Shown: in pieces, positions 15,975 through 25,864 of the stretch
How positions within the stretch are numbered: position 1 is the stretch's first letter
Layout: each line of letters opens with the position of its first letter
Assembly (NCBI GenBank): GCA_020641055.1
Contig: CP067345.1
Location: 1,481,317-1,545,316, forward strand
DNA length: 64,000 nt
Direction: 5' to 3'
Source: Clostridioides sp. ES-S-0010-02
GTDB taxonomy: Bacteria > Bacillota > Clostridia > Peptostreptococcales > Peptostreptococcaceae
Notes under the pieces: generated by a model
Seen by the model: the letters and a program-made list of their open reading frames with translations, nothing else
Database searches by the model: none
What the model was told of the DNA's origin: nothing
Position numbers and translations under genes: made by a program

Positions 15975-16925
15975 ATGATTAATGTAAGAACAGATTTGGC
16001 TTTAGAAGCTAGTGAAATGTGTGAAAAATCTCAAGAAGGAAGTAGTATTCCTGGGGTGGAAATAGAAACTAAAGAATTAGAAAATTGTGTTGTAACAAAA
16101 GTTGAAGTAATAGATGAACAAGGTTCAGAGATAATGAACAAAGATATAGGAAAGTATATAACCCTAGAAAGTAATCTTATGAAGTTTGATGATGATGAGT
16201 CAAGAGAAGAGATGATAAATTATCTAAAAGATGAATTAGTAGATGTATTTGGACAAGACAAAAATAAAAAGACACTAGTAATTGGTCTTGGAAATAGAAA
16301 TATTACTTCTGATGCATTGGGTCCCAAAAGTGTATCTAAAACACTAGTAACTAGACATCTCTTTAAAAATTACAACAAGGATTATGATGATGATTTTACT
16401 GAGGTATCAGCTCTAAGTCCAGGGGTTATGGGTGTTACTGGGATAGAAACTAGTGAAGTAGTGAAGTCACTAGTTGAGAAAGTTAAGCCAGATAGAGTAG
16501 TAGCAATAGATGCACTAGCATCAAGAAAAATGGAAAGAGTAAACTCTACTATACAAATATCAACAGCAGGAATATCACCTGGTGGAGGTGTTGGTAATAC
16601 AAGAAAATCTCTCACTAAAGAAACCTTAGGAGTGGATGTTATTGCAATAGGAGTTCCAACTGTGGTTGACGCAGCAACTCTTACTATAGATGTTTTGGAT
16701 ATGGCAATAGATAATTTAATATCTCAATCAGAAGAAACAGAAAGTTTTTATAATATGTTGAAAAAACTTAAAGAGGAAGAAAAATATCATCTAATAAAAG
16801 ATTCGTTAGATCCATATGATAAGAACTTAATCGTAACACCAAAAGATATAGATGATACAATTGAAAATCTATCTATAATAATAAGTGAAGGTCTGAATAG
16901 ATCTTTACATCCAGGTAGATTGTAA
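15975..16925 (+). CDS. gpr: Germination protease (GPR endopeptidase)
   Basis: 316 aa. GPR degrades small acid-soluble spore proteins during germination. It is made in the forespore as a zymogen and removes its own N-terminal propeptide. Visible motifs are VRTDLALEA at the mature N-terminus, VIGLGNRNITSDALGP, LSPGVMGVTGIET, the aspartate-containing VAIDALASR, and AGISPGGGVGNTRKSL. Only four residues precede RTDLA, while Bacillus enzymes carry a longer prosequence (from memory), so the propeptide is unusually short or processing differs. It is followed 17 bp later by spoIIP, the usual sporulation pair. Confidence 0.95.
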   Translation: MINVRTDLALEASEMCEKSQEGSSIPGVEIETKELENCVVTKVEVIDEQGSEIMNKDIGKYITLESNLMKFDDDESREEMINYLKDELVDVFGQDKNKKTLVIGLGNRNITSDALGPKSVSKTLVTRHLFKNYNKDYDDDFTEVSALSPGVMGVTGIETSEVVKSLVEKVKPDRVVAIDALASRKMERVNSTIQISTAGISPGGGVGNTRKSLTKETLGVDVIAIGVPTVVDAATLTIDVLDMAIDNLISQSEETESFYNMLKKLKEEEKYHLIKDSLDPYDKNLIVTPKDIDDTIENLSIIISEGLNRSLHPGRL

Positions 16926-16942
16926 AATAAGGAGGAGCAAAT

Positions 16943-17950
16943 ATGTTTAAAAAATGCATTAAAGTAGTAACCTTGACTTTTATATTAGCATGCATTTTAC
17001 CAGGAAAATCATTGGCTTTAAATCAAGATGACTTTTTAAAGTTTTTAGTAAATTCATCTTATCCAGAAGCTAAAGTCGAAGGAAATAATACAGAAAATAA
17101 AAAGAGTGATAAAAATAAAGAAGCAAGTAAAGAAAGTAAAGATGAAAATAAAAAATCTGAGGATGTAAGTAAAGCCGACAATAAGAAAGAAAGCGAAAAA
17201 GAATATATAAAACTTTATGTTGGTAAAGAAAATGTTCCAGATATTGAGTCAAAAAACTCAGATACAACTGAAACTAGTACTGCATCTAGTGCAGAGTATA
17301 AAGATGACTTAAGAGTGACTAAAGAAAATCCAAGAATTTTGATATATCATACTCATGGGTGTGAAACTTATTCAAACTCACCTGATGGAAATTATCATTC
17401 AAGAGATAAGAAAAATTCAGTAATGGAAGTAGGAAATGCATTAACTAGTGCTTTAGACAGTAAGGGATGGGGTGTAGTCCATACTACTAAATACCATGAC
17501 TATCCATCTTATAATAACTCTTATGCAAGTAGTTTAAAAACAATAAAAAGTATACTCCCTAAATATAATACAGTGGACATAGCAATAGATTTACATAGGG
17601 ATGCTAGGGATTTAACTAATCCAGCCACTAAAGAAAAAGACCATTTGAAATATACAACTATGATAAATGGAGAGAGAGTATCTAAATTCTTCTTTGTTGT
17701 AGGAGGAAAAAATGAAAATAAAGCACAACTTAGAGCTTTAGCAGATGATATAACTGCTTTTGCTGAAAAGAAATATCCAGGCTTGGTGTCTCCAATAGTA
17801 GAAAAAGACTATGCTAGATTTAATCAATTTGCAGTTAAAAATCACATGTTAATAGAAATTGGAAATAATGCAACGAGTATAGAAGAATCTAAGGCTACTA
17901 CAAAGTATCTTGCTGAAATTTTAGATGAATATTTTAAACAAAAAAATTAG
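16943..17950 (+). CDS. spoIIP: Stage II sporulation protein P, peptidoglycan amidase/endopeptidase
   Basis: 335 aa. N-terminal signal anchor (about residues 7-26), a Lys/Glu/Asn/Ser-rich linker (about 45-125), and the SpoIIP catalytic domain (about 128-335). Zinc-ligand regions are visible: ILIYHTHGCETYS, DIAIDLHRDARD and LIEIGNNATS. SpoIIP works with SpoIIM and SpoIID to thin septal peptidoglycan during engulfment. A strong AAGGAGGAGC site precedes ATG. It lies 17 bp after gpr and is likely cotranscribed. Confidence 0.94.
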   Translation: MFKKCIKVVTLTFILACILPGKSLALNQDDFLKFLVNSSYPEAKVEGNNTENKKSDKNKEASKESKDENKKSEDVSKADNKKESEKEYIKLYVGKENVPDIESKNSDTTETSTASSAEYKDDLRVTKENPRILIYHTHGCETYSNSPDGNYHSRDKKNSVMEVGNALTSALDSKGWGVVHTTKYHDYPSYNNSYASSLKTIKSILPKYNTVDIAIDLHRDARDLTNPATKEKDHLKYTTMINGERVSKFFFVVGGKNENKAQLRALADDITAFAEKKYPGLVSPIVEKDYARFNQFAVKNHMLIEIGNNATSIEESKATTKYLAEILDEYFKQKN

Positions 17951-17979
17951 ATTGTTTAGTGTAATTAGGAGCATGTTGA

Positions 17980-18228
17980 ATGAGCCGATTAGAAAGAAAT
18001 ATAGAAGGTAAAAGTAAACAAAGAAAATATAAGTATATTATGAGAATTATATTTTTAGTTATTATGATTATAGGGACATCCATTTGTGTATTTATAGTTG
18101 ATAGTAATGCTAAAAGTATGTTGGGAATAAAACAACATAATTATTTCTCAAGTATTAAATTTGATATTACAAAGTTTGATATACCAGATTTTGATATACA
18201 CAAAATCGTTGAAAAATTTAATAAGTAG
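17980..18228 (+). CDS. Small single-pass membrane protein, unknown function
   Basis: 82 aa: a basic cytoplasmic N-terminus (residues 1-22, rich in Arg/Lys), one membrane helix (about 23-42) and an external tail with a repeated FDI pattern (SIKFDITKFDIPDFDIHKI). I do not recognise a family. It starts 29 bp after spoIIP with a TTAGGAGC site and ends before a terminator, so it belongs to the gpr-spoIIP transcript. That position suggests, but does not show, a sporulation role. Confidence 0.72.
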   Translation: MSRLERNIEGKSKQRKYKYIMRIIFLVIMIIGTSICVFIVDSNAKSMLGIKQHNYFSSIKFDITKFDIPDFDIHKIVEKFNK

Positions 18229-18240
18229 GAAATAAGTGAA

Positions 18241-18272
18241 TAAGGTTTATTGATTAAAATAAGCCTTATTTT
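18241..18272 (+). terminator. Terminator of the gpr-spoIIP operon
   Basis: TAAGGTTTATT pairs with AATAAGCCTTA (one G-U), then TTTT. Confidence 0.7.
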
Positions 18273-18374
18273 AGTTATGTATTTTTAATTGTATAAAATA
18301 AAAACACATTAACTATATTTTATAGGATTTACTTTAAGTTTATGATATTATATAATATTTAGTGTTAGACTTGA

Positions 18375-18397
18375 TAATCCACATATAATGTGGATAA
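18375..18397. promoter_or_regulatory. Inverted pair of DnaA-box-like sequences
   Basis: TGTGGATAA (18389-18397) is the exact complement of the DnaA box TTATCCACA. TAATCCACA (18375-18383) faces it with one mismatch. The pair forms an 8-bp hairpin upstream of lepA. It may be a chance palindrome or a weak terminator. Confidence 0.35.
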
Positions 18398-18510
18398 TTT
18401 TGTTTAATGCCAATTAGTTTATATTCAAAAATTTAAAATTTGATATATAAAAAGTTTTTATATAATATAAAATGATAACTATAAGAATAATCAAGAGGAG
18501 GGAATTTAAG

Positions 18511-20316
18511 GTGGACAATAAACAAAGTAGAACTAGAAATTTTAGTATAATTGCACATATAGACCATGGAAAGTCTACCTTAGCTGATAGATTAATACAA
18601 CAAACGGGGCTTGTCAGTGAAAGAGACATGAAGAGTCAATTACTTGATAACATGGATCTTGAAAGAGAAAGAGGAATCACTATAAAGCTTCAAAATATAA
18701 GATTAATGTATAAGGCGAAGGATGGAAATGAATATTATTTAAATCTTATAGATACACCAGGACATGTAGACTTCAATTACGAGGTATCAAGAAGTTTAGT
18801 AGCATGTGAGGGAGCATTATTGGTAGTCGATGCAGCACAAGGTGTTGAGGCACAGACTTTAGCTAATGTGTATCTTGCAATAGACCAAGATTTAGAAATA
18901 TTACCAATAATAAATAAAATAGATTTACCAAGTGCAAGACCAGATGAAGTAAAACATGAAATTGAAGATATAATAGGGCTTGATGCAAGTGAAGCACCTC
19001 TTATTTCAGCTAAAACAGGTTTAAATATAGAAGATGTTTTAGAAGATATTGTAAAAAATGTCCCTGCACCTAAAGGAGATAATGAAGCACCATTAAAGGC
19101 GTTAATATTTGACTCTTATTACGATGCTTATAAAGGTGTTGTAGCCTATGTTAGAGTGTTTGAAGGAACTGTTAAAAAAGGTATGACAATAAAAATGATG
19201 AATACTAAGAAAAAGTTTGAAGTAACTGAAGTTGGTGTTATGGCTCCAGGGCAAACTGAACTTAGTGAATTATCAGCAGGTGATGTTGGTTATATTGCTG
19301 CTAGTATAAAAGACATAAGAAGCTGTCGTGTAGGGGATACAATAACAGATTCAAATAATCCTACAGAAGAACCTTTACCAGGATATAAAAAAGCTACTCC
19401 AATGGTATATTGTGGTATATATCCAGGAGAAGGTGAAAAATATGAAAATGTAAGAGATGCTCTTGAAAAATTACAAGTAAATGATGCTGCCCTTGAATAT
19501 GAGGCTGAAACTTCAGCAGCACTAGGGTTTGGGTTTAGATGTGGATTTTTAGGTCTTTTACATATGGAAATAATGCAAGAAAGACTTGAGAGAGAATTTA
19601 ATCTTGATATAATAACTACAGCACCATCTGTTATATACAGAGTTACAAAAACTGACGGAGAAGTTGTAATGATACAAAATCCTGCAAATTTGCCAGAAGT
19701 AGCTGAGATAAGAATGATAGAAGAACCTATAGTAAAAGGAGATATAATAGTTCCTAAAGATTATGTAGGTGTTGTTATGGAACTTTGCCAGGAAAGACGT
19801 GGAAATATGTTAAACATGGAATATATAGATGAGAGAAGAGTAATGCTTCATTACGACCTTCCTCTTAATGAAGTTGTTTATGATTTCTTTGATGCCTTAA
19901 AATCAAGAACTAGAGGATATGGTTCTCTTGATTATGAGATTAAGGGATATGTTGCATCTACTCTTGTAAAACTTGATGTTTTAATTAATAAAGAGCAAGT
20001 TGATGCACTTAGTTTTATTGTACATGAAACTCGTGCTTTCCCTAGAGGAAAGGCAATGTGTGAGAAATTAAAAGGAGAAATTCCAAGACATCAATTTGCT
20101 ATACCTATACAAGCTGCTGTTGGTAATAAGGTTATTGCAAGAGAGACAATAAGTGCTTTAAGAAAAGATGTACTTGCTAAATGTTATGGTGGAGATATAT
20201 CTCGTAAGAAGAAACTTCTTGAAAAACAAAAAGAAGGTAAGAAGCGTATGAGACAAATTGGCTCTGTTGAAGTTCCTCAAAAAGCATTTATGTCTGTACT
20301 TAAGTTGGATGAATAA
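18511..20316 (+). CDS. lepA: Elongation factor 4 (translation GTPase LepA)
   Basis: 601 aa from GTG 18511, which sits 7 bases after GAGGAGGGAA and yields the conserved start [14 protein letters not shown]. The frame is open 13 codons further upstream without a ribosome site. G1 motif [10 protein letters not shown]2/G3 regions RGITIK and DTPGHVDF, and G4 NKID are intact. The EF-G-like domains and the LepA-specific C-terminal domain (ending [19 protein letters not shown]) follow. LepA back-translocates or assists stalled ribosomes and helps 30S assembly. Confidence 0.96.
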   Translation: MDNKQSRTRNFSIIAHIDHGKSTLADRLIQQTGLVSERDMKSQLLDNMDLERERGITIKLQNIRLMYKAKDGNEYYLNLIDTPGHVDFNYEVSRSLVACEGALLVVDAAQGVEAQTLANVYLAIDQDLEILPIINKIDLPSARPDEVKHEIEDIIGLDASEAPLISAKTGLNIEDVLEDIVKNVPAPKGDNEAPLKALIFDSYYDAYKGVVAYVRVFEGTVKKGMTIKMMNTKKKFEVTEVGVMAPGQTELSELSAGDVGYIAASIKDIRSCRVGDTITDSNNPTEEPLPGYKKATPMVYCGIYPGEGEKYENVRDALEKLQVNDAALEYEAETSAALGFGFRCGFLGLLHMEIMQERLEREFNLDIITTAPSVIYRVTKTDGEVVMIQNPANLPEVAEIRMIEEPIVKGDIIVPKDYVGVVMELCQERRGNMLNMEYIDERRVMLHYDLPLNEVVYDFFDALKSRTRGYGSLDYEIKGYVASTLVKLDVLINKEQVDALSFIVHETRAFPRGKAMCEKLKGEIPRHQFAIPIQAAVGNKVIARETISALRKDVLAKCYGGDISRKKKLLEKQKEGKKRMRQIGSVEVPQKAFMSVLKLDE

Positions 20317-20357
20317 TTTATTAAATTTTTATAAATTTAGATAAATATACTTAAAAG

Positions 20358-20401
20358 CTAGAGTGATTTTAGAATTATTTCTAAATTAATCTAGTTTTTT
20401 T
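20358..20401 (+). terminator. Terminator of lepA
   Basis: CTAGAGTGATTTTAGAA folds onto TTTCTAAATTAATCTAG imperfectly, followed by seven T residues. Confidence 0.7.
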
Positions 20402-20476
20402 GTGGTATATTTTAATTAAACACATAGAGAATATAAGTAAGAGTATATTAAAGAAAAAATAAAAAAGGTGATATTT

Positions 20477-21814
20477 ATGACTAATATAGAAATTCCTAAA
20501 AAAGTGGATTATATAATTAAAGAATTAGAAAAGAATGGTTATGAGGCATATGTAGTTGGAGGATGTGTGAGGGATTGTTTATTAGAAAAAATTCCAAATG
20601 ACTGGGATATAACAACTAGTGCAAGACCTGAAAAAGTGGTAGAGATATTTGAAAGGACTATTCCAACTGGTATACAACATGGTACTGTAACAGTCATGAT
20701 TGAACATGAGCCATTTGAAGTGACAACATATAGAATAGATGGAAGTTATAGTGATGGTAGACATCCAGATTCAATAGAATTTACAAATGATATAGTTAAG
20801 GATTTGTCAAGAAGAGATTTTACTGTTAATGCAATTGCATACAATTCAAAGACTGGATTAGTTGACCCATTTAATGGTTGTGAGGATATACAAAATAAGT
20901 GTATTCGTTGCGTTGGAAATCCAGTAGATAGATTTGAAGAAGATGCACTTAGAATGCTTAGAGCGATTAGGTTTTCTGCACAGCTTAATTTTAAAATAGC
21001 TGAAGATACTAAACAAAGTATCTACAGAAACGCAGATTTAATAAAATGTGTGTCTATGGAAAGAATTCAAGTAGAATTCAATAAAATGCTAATATCTGAT
21101 TCATCTAAGTTAAATTTATTAATTTCAACAGGATTATTAAAATTTATAATTCCTGAAATATGTGACTTAGAAGATGTTATTCAAAATAATCCATATCATA
21201 TTTATAATGTTGGAAAACATACATTGATAGCTACTGAAGTAATTGAAGATGAATTATATCTAAAGCTTACAATGTTATTTCATGATTTGGGTAAAAAAAT
21301 TACTAAAACGACAGATAAAAATGGAATTGACCATTTTTATAGTCACAGTAGGGAGTCTGTCAAAATAGCAAAGCAAATTTTGAAGAGACTTAAGTATGAT
21401 AATTATACTATTAATAAAGTTTTAATATTAATACAATATCATGATTATAGAATAGAACCAAAAAGAAAAATTATTAAAAAGTTATTAAATAAACTTGGAG
21501 ATGTTGAACTATTTGAAGATTTAATAAAGGTTAATTGGGCTGACACACTTGCTAAAAACCCAAAATATGCAAAACAGAAAATATTAAACCTTATTGAGAG
21601 TGAAAAGGAATTTAAACATATAATAAGTCAAAATGAATGCTTTCATATTAAAGACTTAGCTATTAATGGAAACGATTTAATGTCTATAGGTGTTAAACCA
21701 GGTAAAGATATAGGGTATCTATTAAATAAGATGCTTGAAATTGTTATTAATAATCCAGAACTAAATGAAAAAGAAATTTTAAAAGGAAAAGTATTAGATA
21801 TATACACATTTTAA
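20477..21814 (+). CDS. cca: CCA tRNA nucleotidyltransferase with HD domain
   Basis: 445 aa. The nucleotidyltransferase head is visible: VVGGCVRDCLL, then NDWDITTSARPE with the two catalytic Asp, RRDFTVNAIAYN and the EDALRMLRAIRFSAQL motif. Past residue about 250 there is an HD domain (LFHDLGKK, HSRES) as in type II CCA enzymes. It completes or repairs the 3' CCA of tRNAs. The frame is open from GTG 20468, but AAAAAGG spacing fits ATG 20477. It stands alone after the lepA terminator. Confidence 0.92.
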   Translation: MTNIEIPKKVDYIIKELEKNGYEAYVVGGCVRDCLLEKIPNDWDITTSARPEKVVEIFERTIPTGIQHGTVTVMIEHEPFEVTTYRIDGSYSDGRHPDSIEFTNDIVKDLSRRDFTVNAIAYNSKTGLVDPFNGCEDIQNKCIRCVGNPVDRFEEDALRMLRAIRFSAQLNFKIAEDTKQSIYRNADLIKCVSMERIQVEFNKMLISDSSKLNLLISTGLLKFIIPEICDLEDVIQNNPYHIYNVGKHTLIATEVIEDELYLKLTMLFHDLGKKITKTTDKNGIDHFYSHSRESVKIAKQILKRLKYDNYTINKVLILIQYHDYRIEPKRKIIKKLLNKLGDVELFEDLIKVNWADTLAKNPKYAKQKILNLIESEKEFKHIISQNECFHIKDLAINGNDLMSIGVKPGKDIGYLLNKMLEIVINNPELNEKEILKGKVLDIYTF

Positions 21815-22050
21815 GTTAAAAGATTAAACTTTAATTTAATTAATTTAAGATAGTAAATATAATTTACATTAAAAAAATAGACAGTCTTTAAAGGTTGAAA
21901 TTATGAAGGTTGGTATTCTATAATTTTAAATGTATAGCAAATTAATATAAATTTAGTAAGTTAATATAAAAAAAAACTTTGGGAATACTAAAACCATAAA
22001 TTTATAAAATTAATATTTTATGCACTTATAAAACAGTAAGGAGGGACATC

Positions 22051-23364
22051 ATGCGTACTCAACTACAAAAGACTATTGGTCTTTCAGCAGCTCTTTCTAC
22101 TGTTGTAGGTATGGTTATAGGTTCAGGAGTTTTTTTTAAGCCACAGGCAATATATACCACAACTAATGGAGCTCCAGGACTAGGTATTATAGCATGGCTT
22201 TTAGGTGGATTTATAACAATAACAGCTGGACTTACAGCTACAGAAATATCAGCTGCTATCCCAAAAACTGGTGGTATGATGATTTATATTGAAGAAATAT
22301 ATGGAGAAAAATTAGGATTTTTAACTGGATGGATGCAAACTGTATTATTTTTTCCAGGTACGTCAGCAGCATTAGGGGTAATATTTGCTCAACAAGCATC
22401 TGAACTTTTAAATATGAGTCCAAACAATATGTCAGTTGTGCTTCCAATAGCAATTGGAGTAATACTGTTTTTATCATTACTTAATATAATAGGCTCATCA
22501 TTGGGAGGAAAAGTTCAGACAGTAGCTACTATTGGAAAAATGATACCATTAGCTCTAATAATAATATTTGGATTTATTAAAGGCCAAAGTAGTGAGATAT
22601 TAAATCCATTTGTAGGTGATGGAGTTAATGTATCAAGTGCACTTGGACAAGTATTAATAGCAACGTTGTTTGCATATGATGGATGGATAAATGTCGGTGC
22701 TATCTCAGGAGAGATGAAATCTCCAGAAAAAGATTTACCAAGAGCAATAGTTGGTGGGCTATCATTAGTTATGGCAATATATATTATAATAAATGTAGCA
22801 TATCTTTGGGTTGTGCCAGCAAGTGAATTAGCAACTGTTACTTCACCAGCAACATTAGTTGCAAAAAAATTATTTGGAAATTTAGGTGGAAAAGTAATAA
22901 CTGTGGGTATATTAATATCAGTGTTTGGTACATTAAATGGATATTTATTAACAGGGTCAAGAATACCATATACATTAGCTGAAAAAGGAACTTTGCCTGC
23001 TTCTAAGGTTTTATTAAAAGTAAATTCTGGTGGGTCTCCTGTAAATTCAATACTGCTCATAACTGTATTAGCATGTATATATGCCTTATCTGGTCAATTT
23101 AATCTTTTGACAGATTTAACTATATTTTCAATATGGGTATTTTACGTATTGACTTTTGTTGGAGTTATAAGGCTTAGAAGAGAACAACCAGATTTACACA
23201 GACCGTATAAAGTTCCTTTATATCCAATAATACCAATTATAGCTATATTAGGTGGATTATTTGTAATAATAAATCAAATACTGACTTCAACAGCAGTATC
23301 TTTAGGTGGTATATTTATAACCCTACTTGGATTACCAGTTTATTATTATATGAAGAAAAAATAG
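22051..23364 (+). CDS. APC-family amino acid permease (SteT/LAT-like)
   Basis: 437 aa with 12 predicted membrane helices. The unwound first helix carries GMVIGSGVFF, the substrate-contact motif of APC transporters, and FAYDGWINVGAISGEMKSPEKDLPRAI is the hallmark LAT/SteT loop between helices 6 and 7. These carriers exchange or import neutral amino acids such as serine and threonine. A strong AAGGAGGG site precedes ATG. The upstream 236 bp is AT-rich, with no T-box or riboswitch fold that I could see. The exact substrate is unknown. Confidence 0.88.
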   Translation: MRTQLQKTIGLSAALSTVVGMVIGSGVFFKPQAIYTTTNGAPGLGIIAWLLGGFITITAGLTATEISAAIPKTGGMMIYIEEIYGEKLGFLTGWMQTVLFFPGTSAALGVIFAQQASELLNMSPNNMSVVLPIAIGVILFLSLLNIIGSSLGGKVQTVATIGKMIPLALIIIFGFIKGQSSEILNPFVGDGVNVSSALGQVLIATLFAYDGWINVGAISGEMKSPEKDLPRAIVGGLSLVMAIYIIINVAYLWVVPASELATVTSPATLVAKKLFGNLGGKVITVGILISVFGTLNGYLLTGSRIPYTLAEKGTLPASKVLLKVNSGGSPVNSILLITVLACIYALSGQFNLLTDLTIFSIWVFYVLTFVGVIRLRREQPDLHRPYKVPLYPIIPIIAILGGLFVIINQILTSTAVSLGGIFITLLGLPVYYYMKKK

Positions 23365-23384
23365 TCATTTATTTTAAGTTGAAA

Positions 23385-23426
23385 AATTTGGATAAAAGTA
23401 AAAATCTACTTTTATCCAAATTTTTT
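23385..23426 (+). terminator. Terminator of the permease gene
   Basis: AAATTTGGATAAAAGTA pairs with TACTTTTATCCAAATTT around a short loop, then a T-tract. Confidence 0.88.
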
Positions 23427-23537
23427 ATGATATTACATAGTGAAGATGCTTTATATGTTATTTGATGAGTTATTTTGTTTGATTTATAATTTAATAACTG
23501 ATGCTTTAAGATAATTTTAAGAAATGAGGAATATAAA

Positions 23538-24713
23538 ATGTTAGGACTTTATATACATATCCCATTTTGTGTGAAAAAATGTAAGTATTGTGATTTTAAT
23601 TCTTATAAAATGGACCTAGATTCAAAAAAAAGATATATAGAAGATTTGAAAATAGAAATGGAGTTATACAGTAATAAATTAAATAGAGATGATAAATACA
23701 AAAATAAAGAAGATTTCAATATAGACAAAAACGATATAATAACAAGTATATTTATAGGTGGAGGAACACCTAGTATTTTGACATCTGAAGAAATAAGAGA
23801 AGTATTTGTAAGTGTAAAAGAAAAATTCAATATAGACAAAAACGCAGAAATAACCATAGAATGCAATCCTGGCACACTGACACTAGAAAAATTAGAAACT
23901 ATGAAAGAAGTTGGTATCAATAGACTTAGCATAGGGTTACAAGCTGTCCAAGAAAAGCATTTGAACTTTATAGGAAGAATACATAGTTATAAAGAATTTG
24001 AGAAAAACTATATGGACGCACTGAGTGTAGGATTTAAAAATATTAACATAGACTTAATGTATAGTCTTCCCAATCAAACACTATGTGATTGGAAGGAAAC
24101 TCTTGAAAAAGTTACAGATTTAAATCCAACACATATATCAGCATATTCTCTTATATTAGAAGAAGGTACTGAACTGTATAATATGTATGAAAATAATCAA
24201 TTTGACCTTATAGATGAAAATATAGATATAGAAATGTATGAGTATACAATAAACTATTTAAAATCAAAAGGATACAATCAATATGAAATATCAAATTACT
24301 CACAAGAAGGCTATAATTGTAAACATAATATTTTATATTGGGAATGTGAACACTATATAGGTCTTGGAGCAGGAGCTTCTGGTTATATTGATAATAATAG
24401 ATATAATAATTTAGAATCTTTAGAGGATTATCATTTAAGTCTGATTAAAGGAGAGAAGCCAATACAAGATAGTGAAAATCTTTCTATAAAAGATATGATA
24501 GAAGAAAAGATATTTATGGGCCTTAGAATGAATAAGGGAATAAAATTTAAAGATTTTGAAAAAAATTTTGGAATAGATTTTAGAAAAAAATACAGTAAGC
24601 AGATAGAAATGTTACTAGCTAGAGACCTTATAAACCAAAGCTTTGAGGGAATACAATTAACTCAAAAGGGAAGAGAAATATCTAATAGTATATTTATAGA
24701 ATTTATGGAATGA
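23538..24713 (+). CDS. hemW: Radical SAM heme chaperone HemW (HemN-like)
   Basis: 391 aa. Starts at once with the HemW/HemN motif LYIHIPFCVKKCKYCDF; the C-x3-C-x2-C binds the 4Fe-4S cluster. FIGGGTPSIL and ECNPGTLTLEKL are SAM-binding motifs, and the C-terminal winged helix is present. The protein lacks the N-terminal arm of genuine coproporphyrinogen oxidases, so heme-chaperone function is more likely than the oxidase activity often annotated. HemW commonly sits just upstream of hrcA in Firmicutes, as it does here. Confidence 0.92.
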   Translation: MLGLYIHIPFCVKKCKYCDFNSYKMDLDSKKRYIEDLKIEMELYSNKLNRDDKYKNKEDFNIDKNDIITSIFIGGGTPSILTSEEIREVFVSVKEKFNIDKNAEITIECNPGTLTLEKLETMKEVGINRLSIGLQAVQEKHLNFIGRIHSYKEFEKNYMDALSVGFKNINIDLMYSLPNQTLCDWKETLEKVTDLNPTHISAYSLILEEGTELYNMYENNQFDLIDENIDIEMYEYTINYLKSKGYNQYEISNYSQEGYNCKHNILYWECEHYIGLGAGASGYIDNNRYNNLESLEDYHLSLIKGEKPIQDSENLSIKDMIEEKIFMGLRMNKGIKFKDFEKNFGIDFRKKYSKQIEMLLARDLINQSFEGIQLTQKGREISNSIFIEFME

Positions 24714-24724
24714 TTTTTAGGGTG

Positions 24725-24753
24725 TTGACAAAATAAATTTATAATGGTATATA
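24725..24753 (+). promoter_or_regulatory. Heat-shock operon promoter
   Basis: TTGACA at 24725-24730, 17-bp spacer, TATATA at 24748-24753 with extended TGG. An alternative TATAAT overlaps at 24750-24755. It lies just upstream of the CIRCE operator. Confidence 0.75.
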
Positions 24754-24768
24754 ATATATATAATCTTT

Positions 24769-24795
24769 TTAGCACTCGAACTTAGTGAGTGCTAA
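24769..24795. promoter_or_regulatory. CIRCE operator (HrcA binding site)
   Basis: TTAGCACTC-N9-GAGTGCTAA, a perfect match to the consensus. It lies between promoter and hrcA start, so HrcA represses the whole hrcA-grpE-dnaK-dnaJ cluster. Confidence 0.97.
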
Positions 24796-24815
24796 CAGCT
24801 AGGAGGTATAATAAT

Positions 24816-25835
24816 ATGGAATTAAATGAAAGAAAATTAAATATCCTCAAAGCTATAGTTAAAGATTATATAGAAACAGCTGAAGCTATAGGTTCTAGAA
24901 CAATATCTAAAAGGCATGATTTAGGTGTTAGTGCTGCCACCATAAGAAATGAAATGGCTGACCTTGAAGAATTAGGATATTTAATTCAGCCACATACTTC
25001 TGCGGGTAGAGTTCCATCTGAAAAAGGCTATAAGTTATATGTAAACTCTCTTATGAGTAAAAGTGAATTAGATGATAATGATAAGATTCTTATTGAACAA
25101 TGTATGAATCATAACATAAATCATATAAAAGAATTAATTCATGAAACGTCTAAGCTATTATCTCAATTAACTAACTACACAACTGTAGCAGTTACTAAGA
25201 GTTTAATAAATCAAAGCGTCATAAAGCATATACAGTTAGTTGCTATGCATGACAATAATATTTTACTTATAGTTGTAACAGATAAAGGGGACTTAAAAAA
25301 AGCTAACCTTACAACTAATGTATATTTAGATCAATCTAAGTTAAATTTGATTTCTGATAATCTTACAAAGAAGCTCTTAGGAAAAAGTATAACAGATTTA
25401 GATGATAATCTGATTGCTTTTATTAAATATGAAATAAGTGAGTATTCAGGGTTTATAGATGAACTTTTAAATGCCCTAAACTCAAATATGGAAGAAGAAG
25501 ATTTTTCTCTATCATTAAATGGAGCCACTAATATATTTAGTTATCCAGAATTCAATGATGTGTTAAAAGCAAAGTCATTTTTAAATATGTTAGAAAGAAA
25601 GGAAACAATAGCTGACATAATTAAATCAAAGGGAATACAAAAAGAAAATCTAAATATAATAATTGGTAGTGATAATGATTGTAAATTGGCACAGGATTGT
25701 AGTATAGTTACAGCAACTTATAATGTAGACAGAGACTTAGTTGGGCGAATAAGCTTCATAGGACCTACAAGAATGGATTACGCTAGAATTTACTCTATAA
25801 TAAATTATATGAGTTTATTAATTAATAGAAAGTAA
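24816..25835 (+). CDS. hrcA: Heat-inducible transcription repressor HrcA
   Basis: 339 aa from ATG 24816, ten bases after the AGGAGG site; the frame is open nine codons upstream, but that would place the start inside CIRCE. The N-terminal winged helix (LNERKLNILKAIVKDYIETA, then SAATIRNEMADLEELGYL) and the HTSAGRVPSEKGYKLYV motif are typical. HrcA binds CIRCE and loses activity when GroEL is titrated by unfolded protein. First gene of the heat-shock cluster. Confidence 0.97.
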   Translation: MELNERKLNILKAIVKDYIETAEAIGSRTISKRHDLGVSAATIRNEMADLEELGYLIQPHTSAGRVPSEKGYKLYVNSLMSKSELDDNDKILIEQCMNHNINHIKELIHETSKLLSQLTNYTTVAVTKSLINQSVIKHIQLVAMHDNNILLIVVTDKGDLKKANLTTNVYLDQSKLNLISDNLTKKLLGKSITDLDDNLIAFIKYEISEYSGFIDELLNALNSNMEEEDFSLSLNGATNIFSYPEFNDVLKAKSFLNMLERKETIADIIKSKGIQKENLNIIIGSDNDCKLAQDCSIVTATYNVDRDLVGRISFIGPTRMDYARIYSIINYMSLLINRK

Positions 25836-25864
25836 AGAAATTTTAAATTGAGGGGTGTAAAGTC

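Noticed and set aside
21815-22050. T-box or riboswitch upstream of the amino acid permease
   Set aside because: No T-box sequence, specifier hairpin or antiterminator could be found; the region is plain AT-rich DNA.
22515-23060. 181-codon open frame antisense to the permease gene
   Set aside because: Low-complexity Pro/Ser/Thr/Asn translation, no ribosome site, fully inside a well-supported gene.
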